A model generated the notes under the pieces. The model was not told the origin of the DNA. It was given only the letters and a program-made list of their open reading frames with translations, and made no database searches. A program made the position numbers and the translations under genes. From JAAZPG01 sp012797375 (lineage in GTDB: Bacteria; Acidobacteriota; Aminicenantia; Aminicenantales; UBA4085), in assembly GCA_937868205.1 (NCBI GenBank), contig CALMMC010000054.1, positions 1 to 11,445 on the forward strand: DNA of 11,445 nt. Reading direction: 5' to 3'. The number at the start of each line of letters is the position of its first letter. Positions within the stretch are counted from its first letter, which is position 1. Shown piece after piece: positions 1 through 6,394 of this stretch.

Positions 1-1
1 G

Positions 2-1078
2 ACCACGGTCGAGGCGGCCAAGGGCGGAGCTTGTGAGTACCTGGTCAAACCCCTGGATGTCGAGGCCCGCGACCTGACGATCGACAAGGCGTTCAAGGTC
101 AAGGCCCTCGAGGAAAAGATCGACTACCTCGTTTCGGAAAAGCAGAAAGAATATTTGATCGACAACATCATCGGCAGCTCGCCGGGAATGCGGGACGTCT
201 TCAAGCTGATCGGCTCGGTCGCCGGGACCCGGGCCAACGTCCTGATCCAGGGCGAAAGCGGAACAGGCAAGGAGCTGGTCGCCAAGGCGATCCATTACAA
301 CAGCCCCTGGCGGGAGGAACCCTTCATCGTCATCAACTGCTCGGCCATCCAAGACACGCTTCTCGAAAGCGAGCTTTTCGGGCATGTCAAGGGGGCTTTC
401 ACCGACGCGGTGAACGAAACCAAGGGGAAATTCGAAATCGCCGGCAAGGGGACGTTGTTTTTGGATGAGATCGGCGATGTTTCGTCCAACCTCCAGTCCA
501 AGCTCCTCCGGGTCATCGAAACCCGTGATTTCATGAAAGTGGGCGGGGAAAAGACGATGAAGACCGACGCCCGGATCATCGCCGCGACCAACCAGAACCT
601 CCGGGCTCAAATCGACAGCGGGAGGTTCCGGGAGGATCTTTATTACCGCCTCAAGGTCGTTGAAATCAAGATCCCGGCTCTTCGCGAGCGAACCGAGGAC
701 ATCCCGGACCTCGTCGCCTATCTTTTGGAAAAAACCAACCGGGAGCTCCGGAAAAACGTCCGCAAAATTCCGCCCGAAGTGATGGCCGCCCTTCAGGAGA
801 ACTCGTGGCGGGGGAACGTCCGGGAGTTGGAAAACGCCCTGATCCGGGCCGTGATCCTGGCCAAGGGAGACGTGATTCTTCTCGAAAACCTTCCCCTGGA
901 ATCGGAGGAGAAGAAACCCTGCGCCCGGGAACTCGTGCCTCTGGACGAGGTGGAAAAGGAGTATATTCAATACGTTCTGACCGCGGTCAAGGGATCAAAA
1001 ATCCGGGCCAGCGAGATCCTCGGGATCAGCCGGCCGACCTTGGACAAGAAAATCAAGGACTACCAGCTGACGACCTGA
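2..1078 (+). CDS. Sigma-54-dependent NtrC-family response regulator (5' partial)
   Basis: This is a bacterial enhancer-binding protein that would use ATP hydrolysis to open sigma-54 promoters. The frame is open from base 2, so the N-terminus lies outside the window; 358 residues are visible. Residues 1-20 are the end of a receiver domain, with the conserved lysine in EYLVKPLD. A charged helical linker follows to about residue 51. The AAA+ domain shows Walker A GESGTGKE (about 84-91), the sigma-54 contact loop as GAFTDA rather than GAFTGA (about 131-136), Walker B GTLFLDEIGD (about 150-159), sensor I ATNQNL, the arginine-finger region REDLYYRL and sensor II WRGNVREL. The C-terminus is a Fis-type helix-turn-helix (RASEILGISRPTLDKKIKDY). 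Two sigma-54 promoters lie directly downstream, making them likely targets. The cognate histidine kinase is not in view and is probably upstream. Family assignment is secure; the targets are inferred. Confidence 0.97.
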   Translation, partial: TTVEAAKGGACEYLVKPLDVEARDLTIDKAFKVKALEEKIDYLVSEKQKEYLIDNIIGSSPGMRDVFKLIGSVAGTRANVLIQGESGTGKELVAKAIHYNSPWREEPFIVINCSAIQDTLLESELFGHVKGAFTDAVNETKGKFEIAGKGTLFLDEIGDVSSNLQSKLLRVIETRDFMKVGGEKTMKTDARIIAATNQNLRAQIDSGRFREDLYYRLKVVEIKIPALRERTEDIPDLVAYLLEKTNRELRKNVRKIPPEVMAALQENSWRGNVRELENALIRAVILAKGDVILLENLPLESEEKKPCARELVPLDEVEKEYIQYVLTAVKGSKIRASEILGISRPTLDKKIKDYQLTT

Positions 1079-1133
1079 CCGGAATTTTTCTTATGAATAA
1101 TCCCGGCTAGACGTCCGCTCCGATCCTCGTCTC

Positions 1134-1163
1134 TTTACTTTTTTTAAAGAACCCTTACGCCAA
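1134..1163 (+). promoter_or_regulatory. Candidate activator-binding site (UAS) of the receiver-gene promoter
   Basis: TTTAC (1134-1138), six bases, then TAAAGAA (1145-1151), CCC, TTACG (1155-1159), CC, AA. The same order of words recurs upstream of the second sigma-54 promoter at 1671-1699. The first part forms an imperfect dyad, CTTTA...TAAAG. It lies about 46-76 bases upstream of the -24 element, a plausible if slightly close distance for an enhancer. The shared words are seen directly; binding by the adjacent NtrC-type protein is inferred. Confidence 0.45.
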
Positions 1164-1207
1164 AAAAGATCCCGGCGGTATTTCCGCCTGGCTTTCGGAA
1201 CATCAGT

Positions 1208-1223
1208 TGGCACAAATCATGCA
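1208..1223 (+). promoter_or_regulatory. Sigma-54 (-24/-12) promoter of the receiver gene
   Basis: TGGCAC-N5-ATGCA. The GG (1209-1210) and GC (1221-1222) doublets are exactly 10 bases apart, as in the sigma-54 consensus TGGCAC-N5-TTGCA. The predicted start is about base 1234, leaving a leader of about 24 nt before the ATG at 1258. An NtrC-type activator gene ends 130 bases upstream. Confidence 0.8.
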
Positions 1224-1257
1224 GTAATTACCGCGTATCGTTCAAAGGATGGTAATA

Positions 1258-1647
1258 ATGGCCGCAAAAAAAATCGTGATCGTGGATGACGAAGAGTCCA
1301 TCCGCAAGACGTTTTTCCTTATTCTCAACAAATCCTACCGGGTGTACTTGGCCAAGGATGGAGCGGAAGCTCAATCCCGTTTCAAAAGCACCTCCATTGA
1401 CTTGATGATCGCCGATTACCGCCTTCCCGACATGAACGGAATCGAGCTCGTTGAATCGCTGCGCCGGAACGGATATGGAGGAGAAGTCATCTTGATTTCG
1501 GCCTATGCCGACTTGATCGAACCCGAGGTCCTCGCGCGTCTCCGGATCAGTCATTTCTTTGCCAAGCCCTTGGATCTCAACGCTTTGAACCGGTCGATCG
1601 ATTATCTTCTCAGGAAAGACGAATACGCCTCCGGCCGGCCGATGTAA
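1258..1647 (+). CDS. Stand-alone response-regulator receiver protein
   Basis: This is a 129-residue single CheY-like receiver domain with no output domain. The acidic pocket is IVIVDDEES (D10, D11), the phospho-acceptor is D53 in MIADYRLPDMNG, the switch residue is S81 in VILISAY, and the invariant lysine is K103 in FFAKPLD. All residues needed for phosphorylation are present. I chose ATG 1258 because AAAGGA (1244-1249) sits 8 bases before it; the in-frame ATG at 1249 would overlap that ribosome-binding site. The gene has its own sigma-54 promoter and follows an NtrC-type activator gene. It may be a phosphate sink, a phosphorelay intermediate or an adaptor for the same kinase. Its partner cannot be told from sequence. 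No terminator directly follows; the first is at 1840-1876. Confidence 0.93.
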   Translation: MAAKKIVIVDDEESIRKTFFLILNKSYRVYLAKDGAEAQSRFKSTSIDLMIADYRLPDMNGIELVESLRRNGYGGEVILISAYADLIEPEVLARLRISHFFAKPLDLNALNRSIDYLLRKDEYASGRPM

Positions 1648-1670
1648 ATAAGCTTATAACGATAATAAAG

Positions 1671-1699
1671 TTTACGTTCGTAAAGAATTTTTACGGGAA
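1671..1699 (+). promoter_or_regulatory. Candidate activator-binding site (UAS) of the small-RNA promoter
   Basis: TTTAC (1671-1675), five bases, TAAAGAA (1681-1687), TTT, TTACG (1691-1695), GG, AA. The first half is a perfect inverted repeat, TTTACG-TT-CGTAAA (1671-1684). The arrangement matches the site at 1134-1163 word for word apart from spacer bases. A further TTACGGG lies at 1704-1710. The last base is about 60 bases upstream of the -24 GG. The repeated motif is observed; the role is inferred. Confidence 0.45.
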
Positions 1700-1758
1700 A
1701 TAATTACGGGCAAAGGAATTTTCAGCCCTTTTTAGGTAAATCAAGCCTAAAACGGCAT

Positions 1759-1774
1759 TGGCATGATTCCTGCA
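1759..1774 (+). promoter_or_regulatory. Sigma-54 (-24/-12) promoter of a predicted small RNA
   Basis: TGGCAT-N5-CTGCA, with GG (1760-1761) and GC (1772-1773) exactly 10 bases apart. The predicted transcription start is about base 1785. No start codon with a ribosome-binding site lies between this promoter and the strong terminator at 1840-1876, so the product is predicted to be non-coding. Confidence 0.75.
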
Positions 1775-1784
1775 TAATAAAAGA

Positions 1785-1876
1785 CAGGCACCTATACCGT
1801 GCCTTCCCAATATCCTTCAACTCTCTTCCTTTCAGTGGGGAGGCGGAAGACACCCAATCTTCCGCCTCTTTTTTTT
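1785..1876 (+). ncRNA. Predicted sigma-54-dependent small RNA, about 92 nt
   Basis: The ends are set by the -24/-12 promoter (start about 1785) and the T-tract of an intrinsic terminator (about 1876). The predicted fold has a 5' hairpin, GGCAC (1787-1791) with GTGCC (1799-1803) and a 7-base loop. A pyrimidine-rich, probably unpaired stretch follows at 1804-1835 with UUCCC, AUCCUUC and CUUCCUUUC. The terminator hairpin closes the RNA. C/U-rich loops of this kind are a known way for small RNAs to pair with Shine-Dalgarno sequences. No ATG occurs inside, and the only GTG frames lack a ribosome-binding site. The architecture recalls NtrC-type/sigma-54 small RNAs such as Qrr, GlmY and CrcZ, with no sequence relationship claimed. 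An alternative is that the terminator only ends the receiver mRNA. Confidence 0.6.
1840..1876 (+). terminator. Strong intrinsic terminator
   Basis: A perfect 11-bp stem, GAGGCGGAAGA (1840-1850) with TCTTCCGCCTC (1858-1868), a 7-base loop and eight Ts (1869-1876). It would end the predicted small RNA and any transcript reading through from the receiver gene. It insulates the pgs operon, whose promoter begins 11 bases later. Confidence 0.92.
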
Positions 1877-1886
1877 AGAGCGAGAG

Positions 1887-1915
1887 TTGGTATTTCCCGG
1901 AGCTTTCCATAGAAT
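1887..1915 (+). promoter_or_regulatory. Sigma-70-like promoter of the pgs operon
   Basis: TTGGTA (1887-1892), a 17-base spacer, and TAGAAT (1910-1915): 4/6 and 5/6 matches to TTGACA and TATAAT at ideal spacing. The expected start, about 7 bases after the -10, is about 1922, which is the GTG start codon of pgsB itself. The same ATAGAATA core is found before the lipoprotein gene at about 6347-6354. Confidence 0.5.
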
Positions 1916-1921
1916 AAGCAC

Positions 1922-3109
1922 GTGGGCATGCTTCTCCGCGGTTTCATCCTTCTGCTTCTCTTCAGCGGGTTTCTCCTCCTTGAACGGCGGCGGCTGGCGC
2001 GGCTCCGCGCCCGAGTCCCCCTGCGGATCTGCGTGACCGGAACCCGGGGAAAATCAGCCGTCACCCGCCAGGTGGCGGCCGCCCTCCGCGCCTCGGGCCG
2101 CGCCGTCTTGGCTAAAACGACAGGTTCGAAGCCCGTTCTGATTTTTCCCGACGGCCGTGAACGGGAAATCGATCGTCCCGGTCCGGCTTCCGTCCTGGAG
2201 CAAAAGAGGGTGTTGGCTTTGGCCGCCCGGCTGGGGGTCGACGCCTTGGTCGCCGAGATGATGAGCATCCGGCCGGAATGCCTGGCCGTCGAATCCGGCT
2301 TGATCCTTCGTCCCGGCCTCCTCGCCGTAACGAACGTCCGCCTCGATCATGAGGAGGAAATGGGCCGGACCAGAGAGGAAATCGCTGAATCGCTGGCGGC
2401 CGCCATTCCCGGCGGGGGGACGGTCCTGGTTCCGGAGGGGGAGGTCTTCCCGGCGTTCGCCCGGACCGCCCGGAGAAAAAACGCCCGGCTTGTTTCCGTC
2501 CCCCAAGGCGAAGAGGACGGTCCGCTTCCTCTGGTGGATTTTCCGGAGAACGTCCTATTGTCCCTGGCCGTGGCCGAGCGCGCCGGGATCGACCGCCGGA
2601 CGGCCTCAAGGGGAATCGCCTCGGCCGAACCCGATTTCGGCGATCTTCGGGCCTGGTCGATGGTCTCGCCCGCCTCCGGCCGAACATGGCATTTCGTTTC
2701 GATATTCGCGGCCAATGAGCCGGAGTCGACCCGGATCGCCCTGGAACGGGCGCGACGCCGCGTCCCCTTCGAGGGACGGCGGGTGATCGCCCTGCTGAAT
2801 CTCCGGGCCGACCGCGCTTCCCGGACGCGACGGTGGCTCGAGGCGATCCGGAACGGATTTTTCGCCGGGTTCGACCGGGTCGTCTTCATCGGCGAGCAGG
2901 CCCCGGCTCTCGGCCGCCTGAAGTTTCCCCGATCGGAGGGAATTCCCGCCGCGGGCGTCCTGGCCGGCCGGTCTCCGGCGAAGGTGACCGCCGCCCTTTG
3001 GCCGTTGTGGGCCGGCGAGGCCGTCGTCGTGGGCGCGGGAAACATCGCCGGCCTCGGCGGCGCTCTGGTCGAATACTGGGACGCCGCGGGAACGAGGGTC
3101 CCATGTTGA
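1922..3109 (+). CDS. pgsB: Poly-gamma-glutamate synthase subunit PgsB/CapB
   Basis: This is the ATP-dependent amide ligase of poly-gamma-glutamate synthesis. It activates the chain-end carboxylate as an acyl phosphate and adds the next glutamate, working at the inner face of the cytoplasmic membrane with PgsC. The protein is 395 residues, close to the roughly 393 of Bacillus PgsB. It begins with a membrane anchor (about residues 3-20, very leucine-rich) and a basic stretch. The Mur-ligase-like P-loop TGTRGKSAVTR follows (about 39-49), then the PgsB-typical AKTTGSKP, EMMSIRPE and VTNVRLDH motifs. There is no ribosome-binding site at a sensible distance before GTG 1922 or the in-frame ATG 1928. 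With the promoter just upstream this points to a leaderless mRNA, so the exact start is uncertain. The stop overlaps the pgsC start by 7 bases. Confidence 0.95.
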   Translation: MGMLLRGFILLLLFSGFLLLERRRLARLRARVPLRICVTGTRGKSAVTRQVAAALRASGRAVLAKTTGSKPVLIFPDGREREIDRPGPASVLEQKRVLALAARLGVDALVAEMMSIRPECLAVESGLILRPGLLAVTNVRLDHEEEMGRTREEIAESLAAAIPGGGTVLVPEGEVFPAFARTARRKNARLVSVPQGEEDGPLPLVDFPENVLLSLAVAERAGIDRRTASRGIASAEPDFGDLRAWSMVSPASGRTWHFVSIFAANEPESTRIALERARRRVPFEGRRVIALLNLRADRASRTRRWLEAIRNGFFAGFDRVVFIGEQAPALGRLKFPRSEGIPAAGVLAGRSPAKVTAALWPLWAGEAVVVGAGNIAGLGGALVEYWDAAGTRVPC

Positions 3110-3534
3110 CGACGATGCTGATCGGCCTGTTCGTCGCCCTCGTCACGGCCGAAGTCACGGGGGTGGTCCCCGGCGGCCTCATCGTCCCGGCCTACCTGGC
3201 TCTCTATCTCAACCAGCCCGGCCGGATCGCGGCGACCTTGGCCGCCGCTTTCCTCGCCCTCGGCCTCTTCCGGGCGTCGGCCCGGTATGTCCTTCTCTTC
3301 GGCCGCCGGCGGTTCGTCTTTCTCCTCCTGGCGGGCGCCCTGATCGGGCAGGCCTGGTTCTTGATTTGGCCGTCGCTGCTTCCGGCTTCCCTGGACCTGC
3401 GGGTGATCGGCTGGGTCATTCCCGGCATCCTGGCCAACAACCTCGCCCGGCAAAAAATGATTCGGACGCTGGCCGCCCTGGCCGCGGCGACGGTCGCGAC
3501 CTGGGCCCTTGCCGAGGTCATCGCCCTTTTCTGA
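3103..3534 (+). CDS. pgsC: Poly-gamma-glutamate biosynthesis membrane protein PgsC/CapC
   Basis: This is a 143-residue integral membrane protein; Bacillus PgsC is about 149. It partners PgsB in the poly-gamma-glutamate polymerase complex. The N-terminus carries the family signature EVTGVVPGGLIVPAYLALYL. Four or so hydrophobic segments follow, with a short basic loop (RARY...GRRR) between them and a late NNLARQKMIRT loop. ATG 3103 was chosen because GAGGG lies 4 bases upstream and it begins the conserved N-terminus. It overlaps the pgsB stop (3107-3109), so translation is probably coupled and the two subunits are made in fixed ratio. The next gene starts 7 bases after its stop. Confidence 0.94.
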   Translation: MLTTMLIGLFVALVTAEVTGVVPGGLIVPAYLALYLNQPGRIAATLAAAFLALGLFRASARYVLLFGRRRFVFLLLAGALIGQAWFLIWPSLLPASLDLRVIGWVIPGILANNLARQKMIRTLAALAAATVATWALAEVIALF

Positions 3535-3541
3535 CCGGACC

Positions 3542-4675
3542 ATGAGGAACGAGGCGCGGCCCGAATCGTCGCCGGGGAAAGAAATGAAATCCCGCCGGAC
3601 GCGGGCGGGCGTTTTGGTTGGGCTCGGCCTCTGGAGCTTGGCTTTCGGGGCGTTTTTTTATTTTCTGCCCCCTCTCCCCGCGCCGGGGACGGACGAGGAA
3701 GCCCGCCGGGCGGCCGCCTTGATGGCCCGGGCGATCGCCGCCCTCCGGGAATGCCGGGAGTCGTCCGGCCCGCCGATCGATCCTCTCTCCGACATCAACC
3801 GGACGGGCTTGATCGGCCGGGAGGATACGTCGATCACGACGTCCCCCGGACGGCTTGAAGCCAAGCGGACGACGGCGAATCCTCTCGTCGCCGGGGCCCT
3901 CGTCCGGATGTTCCGGGAAGCGGGCGCCGGACGGGGGGATGTGGCCGCCGTCGGCGCCTCGGGGTCGTTCCCGGGCTTGATTTTGGCGACCCTCTGCGCG
4001 GCCGCGGCCCGGGGAATCGAACCGCGCTTGATCGTTTCCCTGGGCGCGTCCCGCTGGGGAGCCAACGATCCCGGCTGGACCTGGCTCGAGATGTCCGATT
4101 GCCTGCGCCGCGCGGGCGTCCTGGACGTCGAGTCGGCGGCCCTGTCCCTCGGCGGCGGGCGGGACGGCGGAGGAGGATTGTCCGAAAGCGGGCGCGTTCT
4201 TCTGGAGAAAAAAATCGAGGAGACGGGCCTGCCCTTCATCCAGGAGCCGGACCTTCCTAAAAACGTGGCCGAGCGGATCGCCTTGTTCGAACAAAGCGCC
4301 GGCGGGCGGCCGATCCGGGTGTTCGTCAACATCGGGGGGAGCTTCGCCGACATGGGGACGGACGGGGAAGTCCTCAAGCTCCGGCCGGGCTTCAACCGGG
4401 CCGAGGAGATCTTCGTTCCTCCGCCGGATCGGCGGGGCGTGGTCCAGGAGATGGCCCGGCGGGGGATTCCGGTGATTCATCTCCTCTTCGTCCAAGGGCT
4501 GGCCGAGCGGTACGGCCTTCCCTGGGATCCCGTTCCGCTTCCCGGCGCCGAGGACGGCGGATCCCGGCCGGCGCTGTCCCCGCCGGCGGGGATCGCTCTC
4601 CTCTCTCTTTACCTGGCGGGAGTCGTCTTTGGTCTTTTCCGGATCGCCCGGCTCAGCCGCCGCTTCGGCGATTAA
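3542..4675 (+). CDS. pgsW: Poly-gamma-glutamate system protein PgsW
   Basis: This looks like the family found next to pgsBC in many bacteria and named only 'poly-gamma-glutamate system protein'; its biochemical role is unknown. From ATG 3542 it has 377 residues. It has an N-terminal membrane segment (about 22-43), a large domain probably outside the membrane, and a C-terminal membrane segment near 349-368. Conserved-looking blocks are TGLIG...SPITT-like TSITTSPG (about 88-103), EAKRTTANP (106-114), GASGSFPGL (138-146) and GASRWGANDPGWTW (168-181). The alternative start ATG 3584 has GGGGAAAG just before it and would give 363 residues, so the true start is open. It begins 7 bases after pgsC, so it is in the same operon. 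Family recognition comes from memory of these motifs, with no search run. Confidence 0.82.
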   Translation: MRNEARPESSPGKEMKSRRTRAGVLVGLGLWSLAFGAFFYFLPPLPAPGTDEEARRAAALMARAIAALRECRESSGPPIDPLSDINRTGLIGREDTSITTSPGRLEAKRTTANPLVAGALVRMFREAGAGRGDVAAVGASGSFPGLILATLCAAAARGIEPRLIVSLGASRWGANDPGWTWLEMSDCLRRAGVLDVESAALSLGGGRDGGGGLSESGRVLLEKKIEETGLPFIQEPDLPKNVAERIALFEQSAGGRPIRVFVNIGGSFADMGTDGEVLKLRPGFNRAEEIFVPPPDRRGVVQEMARRGIPVIHLLFVQGLAERYGLPWDPVPLPGAEDGGSRPALSPPAGIALLSLYLAGVVFGLFRIARLSRRFGD

Positions 4676-4789
4676 GCCGTCGCCTCGTTTAAACGCTGCT
4701 CATTCCGTACATCGCCTCGCGGAGCACGCGTCAAGGGCTTTTGAAAAAAATCGTCTTCTCGAAAAAACCGCGGGAAAACGGGGCGGAGA

Positions 4790-6133
4790 TCAGGCGAGCT
4801 TCCGTCCTTCCATGTAGAAGCGCTTCTCCCAAGCCTCGCCCATGGAAAACGTTTTGCGGGGGAGGGCGCCGTCGAGGATGACGGTTTTGAACAGGTCGGT
4901 TTTGCGCATGCCGGCGAGGTAGAAGCCCATGTTCCCGGGCTTGGCTCCGAGCTCGGCGACGACGTCCGTGCCGTGGACGTAATCGATTTCCCGGGCGCCC
5001 TTGTCTTTGAGGAAAACGTCCAGGAAGTTCTGGAGCGTCCCGACCGGAAGGTTCGAGCCGGCCGCTTCGGCTTCCAGGACTCCGAATCCCTCGGGGGTGA
5101 TGAGGCCGATGCGGTGGGCCGGGCCGGTCTGCGAATCCACGGCGGCCTTCATCATGTTCAGGCAGCAGAGGGATTCGTACCGGACGTGCCCGCCGTAGAA
5201 CGCCTTCATCTCGGCGACGAGGTCCCGGCCGGCCGCGACGTCGAAAAGAACCCGGTGGATGGGCTCGAAGGCCAGGGCGTCGTCGTGGACATTGACCAGC
5301 TCGACGATGGCGTAACGGAGCGGGGAGTTCTTGACGGCGGCCGCCCCGCCGGCCGCTTCCTTCGTCTTTTCCCAGATGGTTTTCGCCGTGGCCAGGGAGT
5401 GATTGCCGTCGCCCATGGCGTAAAGCAGGACCGGCGTGCCGTCCTTGAGGCCGTACTTGGCGGCGAAGGCCCGCGGCTCGGCCAGACGGGTCAGTCCGCG
5501 GACGAGGTTCTCCTCCAGGGCCCGGCCGGCGACGCGGTATCCGGCCAGATGTCCGGAGCCGAGCATCAGCTCGAAATCATACAGCTTGGGAAGCGTTCCC
5601 GCGGCGGCGGCGACCGGACCGATGACCTCGTCGGCCGGGTCGTCGATGAGGACCATGATATGGGGAAGCTCCATGGGCGCGCCCTCGCGGATGCGGACGC
5701 GGGGCGGGATGCGCTCGATGATGGTCCCTTCCGTCGCCCGGATCAGGGTCGTCGAGCCTTTCCGGTAATCGTAGTGCTCCAAATCCAGGGCGGCGACCAG
5801 GCCCTTGCGCGTTTTTCCGCCCGTCGTCCGTTCGACGAAGACCAGCCCTTCCGCCGAGTTGAAGAGGCCGCGGGCGAAATAATCAGCCATCGTTTTCCGG
5901 ATTCGGCCGATCCGGGCGTTTTTCTCCGGTTCGGGTTCGTTCAAAAAGACTTCGGGATAGATCAGGTGAAGGGTCGAGGGGGCGTCGCCGACGAGGCCGG
6001 CCGCTTTTTCCCAATACGCCGGCTCGGACGTGTATTGATCGCAGGCGATGACCGCCCATTTCGTCAGGTCGAGCCCGGCTTGGGGGAGAAGGATTTCGGG
6101 GATGCCGAGGGCGATGGATTCGTAAGCGCGCAT
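4790..6133 (-). CDS. DUF1015 family protein
   Basis: This is a 447-residue soluble protein of the DUF1015 family, which is widespread and has no firmly known reaction. It starts MRAYESIALGIPEILLP, typical of the family's beginning. It carries the RATEGTIIER block (about 132-141) and the strongly conserved GDGNHSLATAK motif (about 241-251), which corresponds to the family's DGHHR/GDGNHS signature. An AGGAG ribosome-binding site lies 5 bases upstream of the ATG (minus strand, 6139-6143). No signal peptide or membrane segment is seen. It converges on the pgs operon with a 114-base gap and diverges from the lipoprotein gene, so it is a single-gene unit. Nothing in its position ties it to poly-gamma-glutamate. 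Confidence 0.88.
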   Translation of the reverse strand: MRAYESIALGIPEILLPQAGLDLTKWAVIACDQYTSEPAYWEKAAGLVGDAPSTLHLIYPEVFLNEPEPEKNARIGRIRKTMADYFARGLFNSAEGLVFVERTTGGKTRKGLVAALDLEHYDYRKGSTTLIRATEGTIIERIPPRVRIREGAPMELPHIMVLIDDPADEVIGPVAAAAGTLPKLYDFELMLGSGHLAGYRVAGRALEENLVRGLTRLAEPRAFAAKYGLKDGTPVLLYAMGDGNHSLATAKTIWEKTKEAAGGAAAVKNSPLRYAIVELVNVHDDALAFEPIHRVLFDVAAGRDLVAEMKAFYGGHVRYESLCCLNMMKAAVDSQTGPAHRIGLITPEGFGVLEAEAAGSNLPVGTLQNFLDVFLKDKGAREIDYVHGTDVVAELGAKPGNMGFYLAGMRKTDLFKTVILDGALPRKTFSMGEAWEKRFYMEGRKLA

Positions 6134-6347
6134 GGAAACTCCTGGTTGATGATCGATTTCCGCAAGGGAAAGGGGAAATCTTACCCGAGATCGGCCGCGT
6201 TTTCAAACCCCCGCATTGAATCTACTAAAATGTAACCGAAATCCCTGAAAGAGAGGACGGTAACAGAAGGACATGGAGATGAAATCTCGTCAACAGTACC
6301 CCCGCCGGCTCGCTCCGGGCCGGATTTCGTTTTTCCCGATGATGGGA

Positions 6348-6377
6348 TAGAATACGGCTTCGGGAGAGATCCTCCCG
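6348..6377 (+). promoter_or_regulatory. Possible -10 element and 5'-end hairpin of the lipoprotein mRNA
   Basis: TAGAAT (6348-6353) in the context ATAGAATA matches the -10 proposed for pgsB. No convincing -35 lies 16-18 bases upstream. The expected start (about 6360) falls right before a perfect hairpin, CGGGAG (6361-6366) with CTCCCG (6372-6377). That hairpin sits immediately before the ribosome-binding site AGGAAGAG (6381-6388). It could stabilise the 5' end or tune translation. Upstream, CCGGC (6305-6309) with GCCGG (6319-6323) followed by a T-rich stretch is a weaker hairpin of unknown role. Confidence 0.35.
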
Positions 6378-6394
6378 GAAAGGAAGAGACCCCC

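Noticed and set aside
1174..1188. GGCGG-TATTT-CCGCC hairpin after the activator gene as a terminator
   Set aside because: The stem is only 5 bp and no T-run follows; it lies between the candidate enhancer and the promoter, so its role is unclear.
2347..4495. Long minus-strand ORFs opposite pgsB, pgsC and pgsW
   Set aside because: Low-complexity Arg/Pro/Gly/Ala translations without motifs, fully antisense to recognised genes.
4720..4789. Minus-strand terminator of the DUF1015 gene
   Set aside because: A 4-bp CCGC/GCGG stem before six Ts (minus strand) is too weak to call, and the other T-runs lack a stem.
4973..6235. 420-residue plus-strand ORF opposite the DUF1015 gene
   Set aside because: Shadow frame: the minus strand carries the DUF1015 motifs and a good ribosome-binding site, the plus strand has neither.
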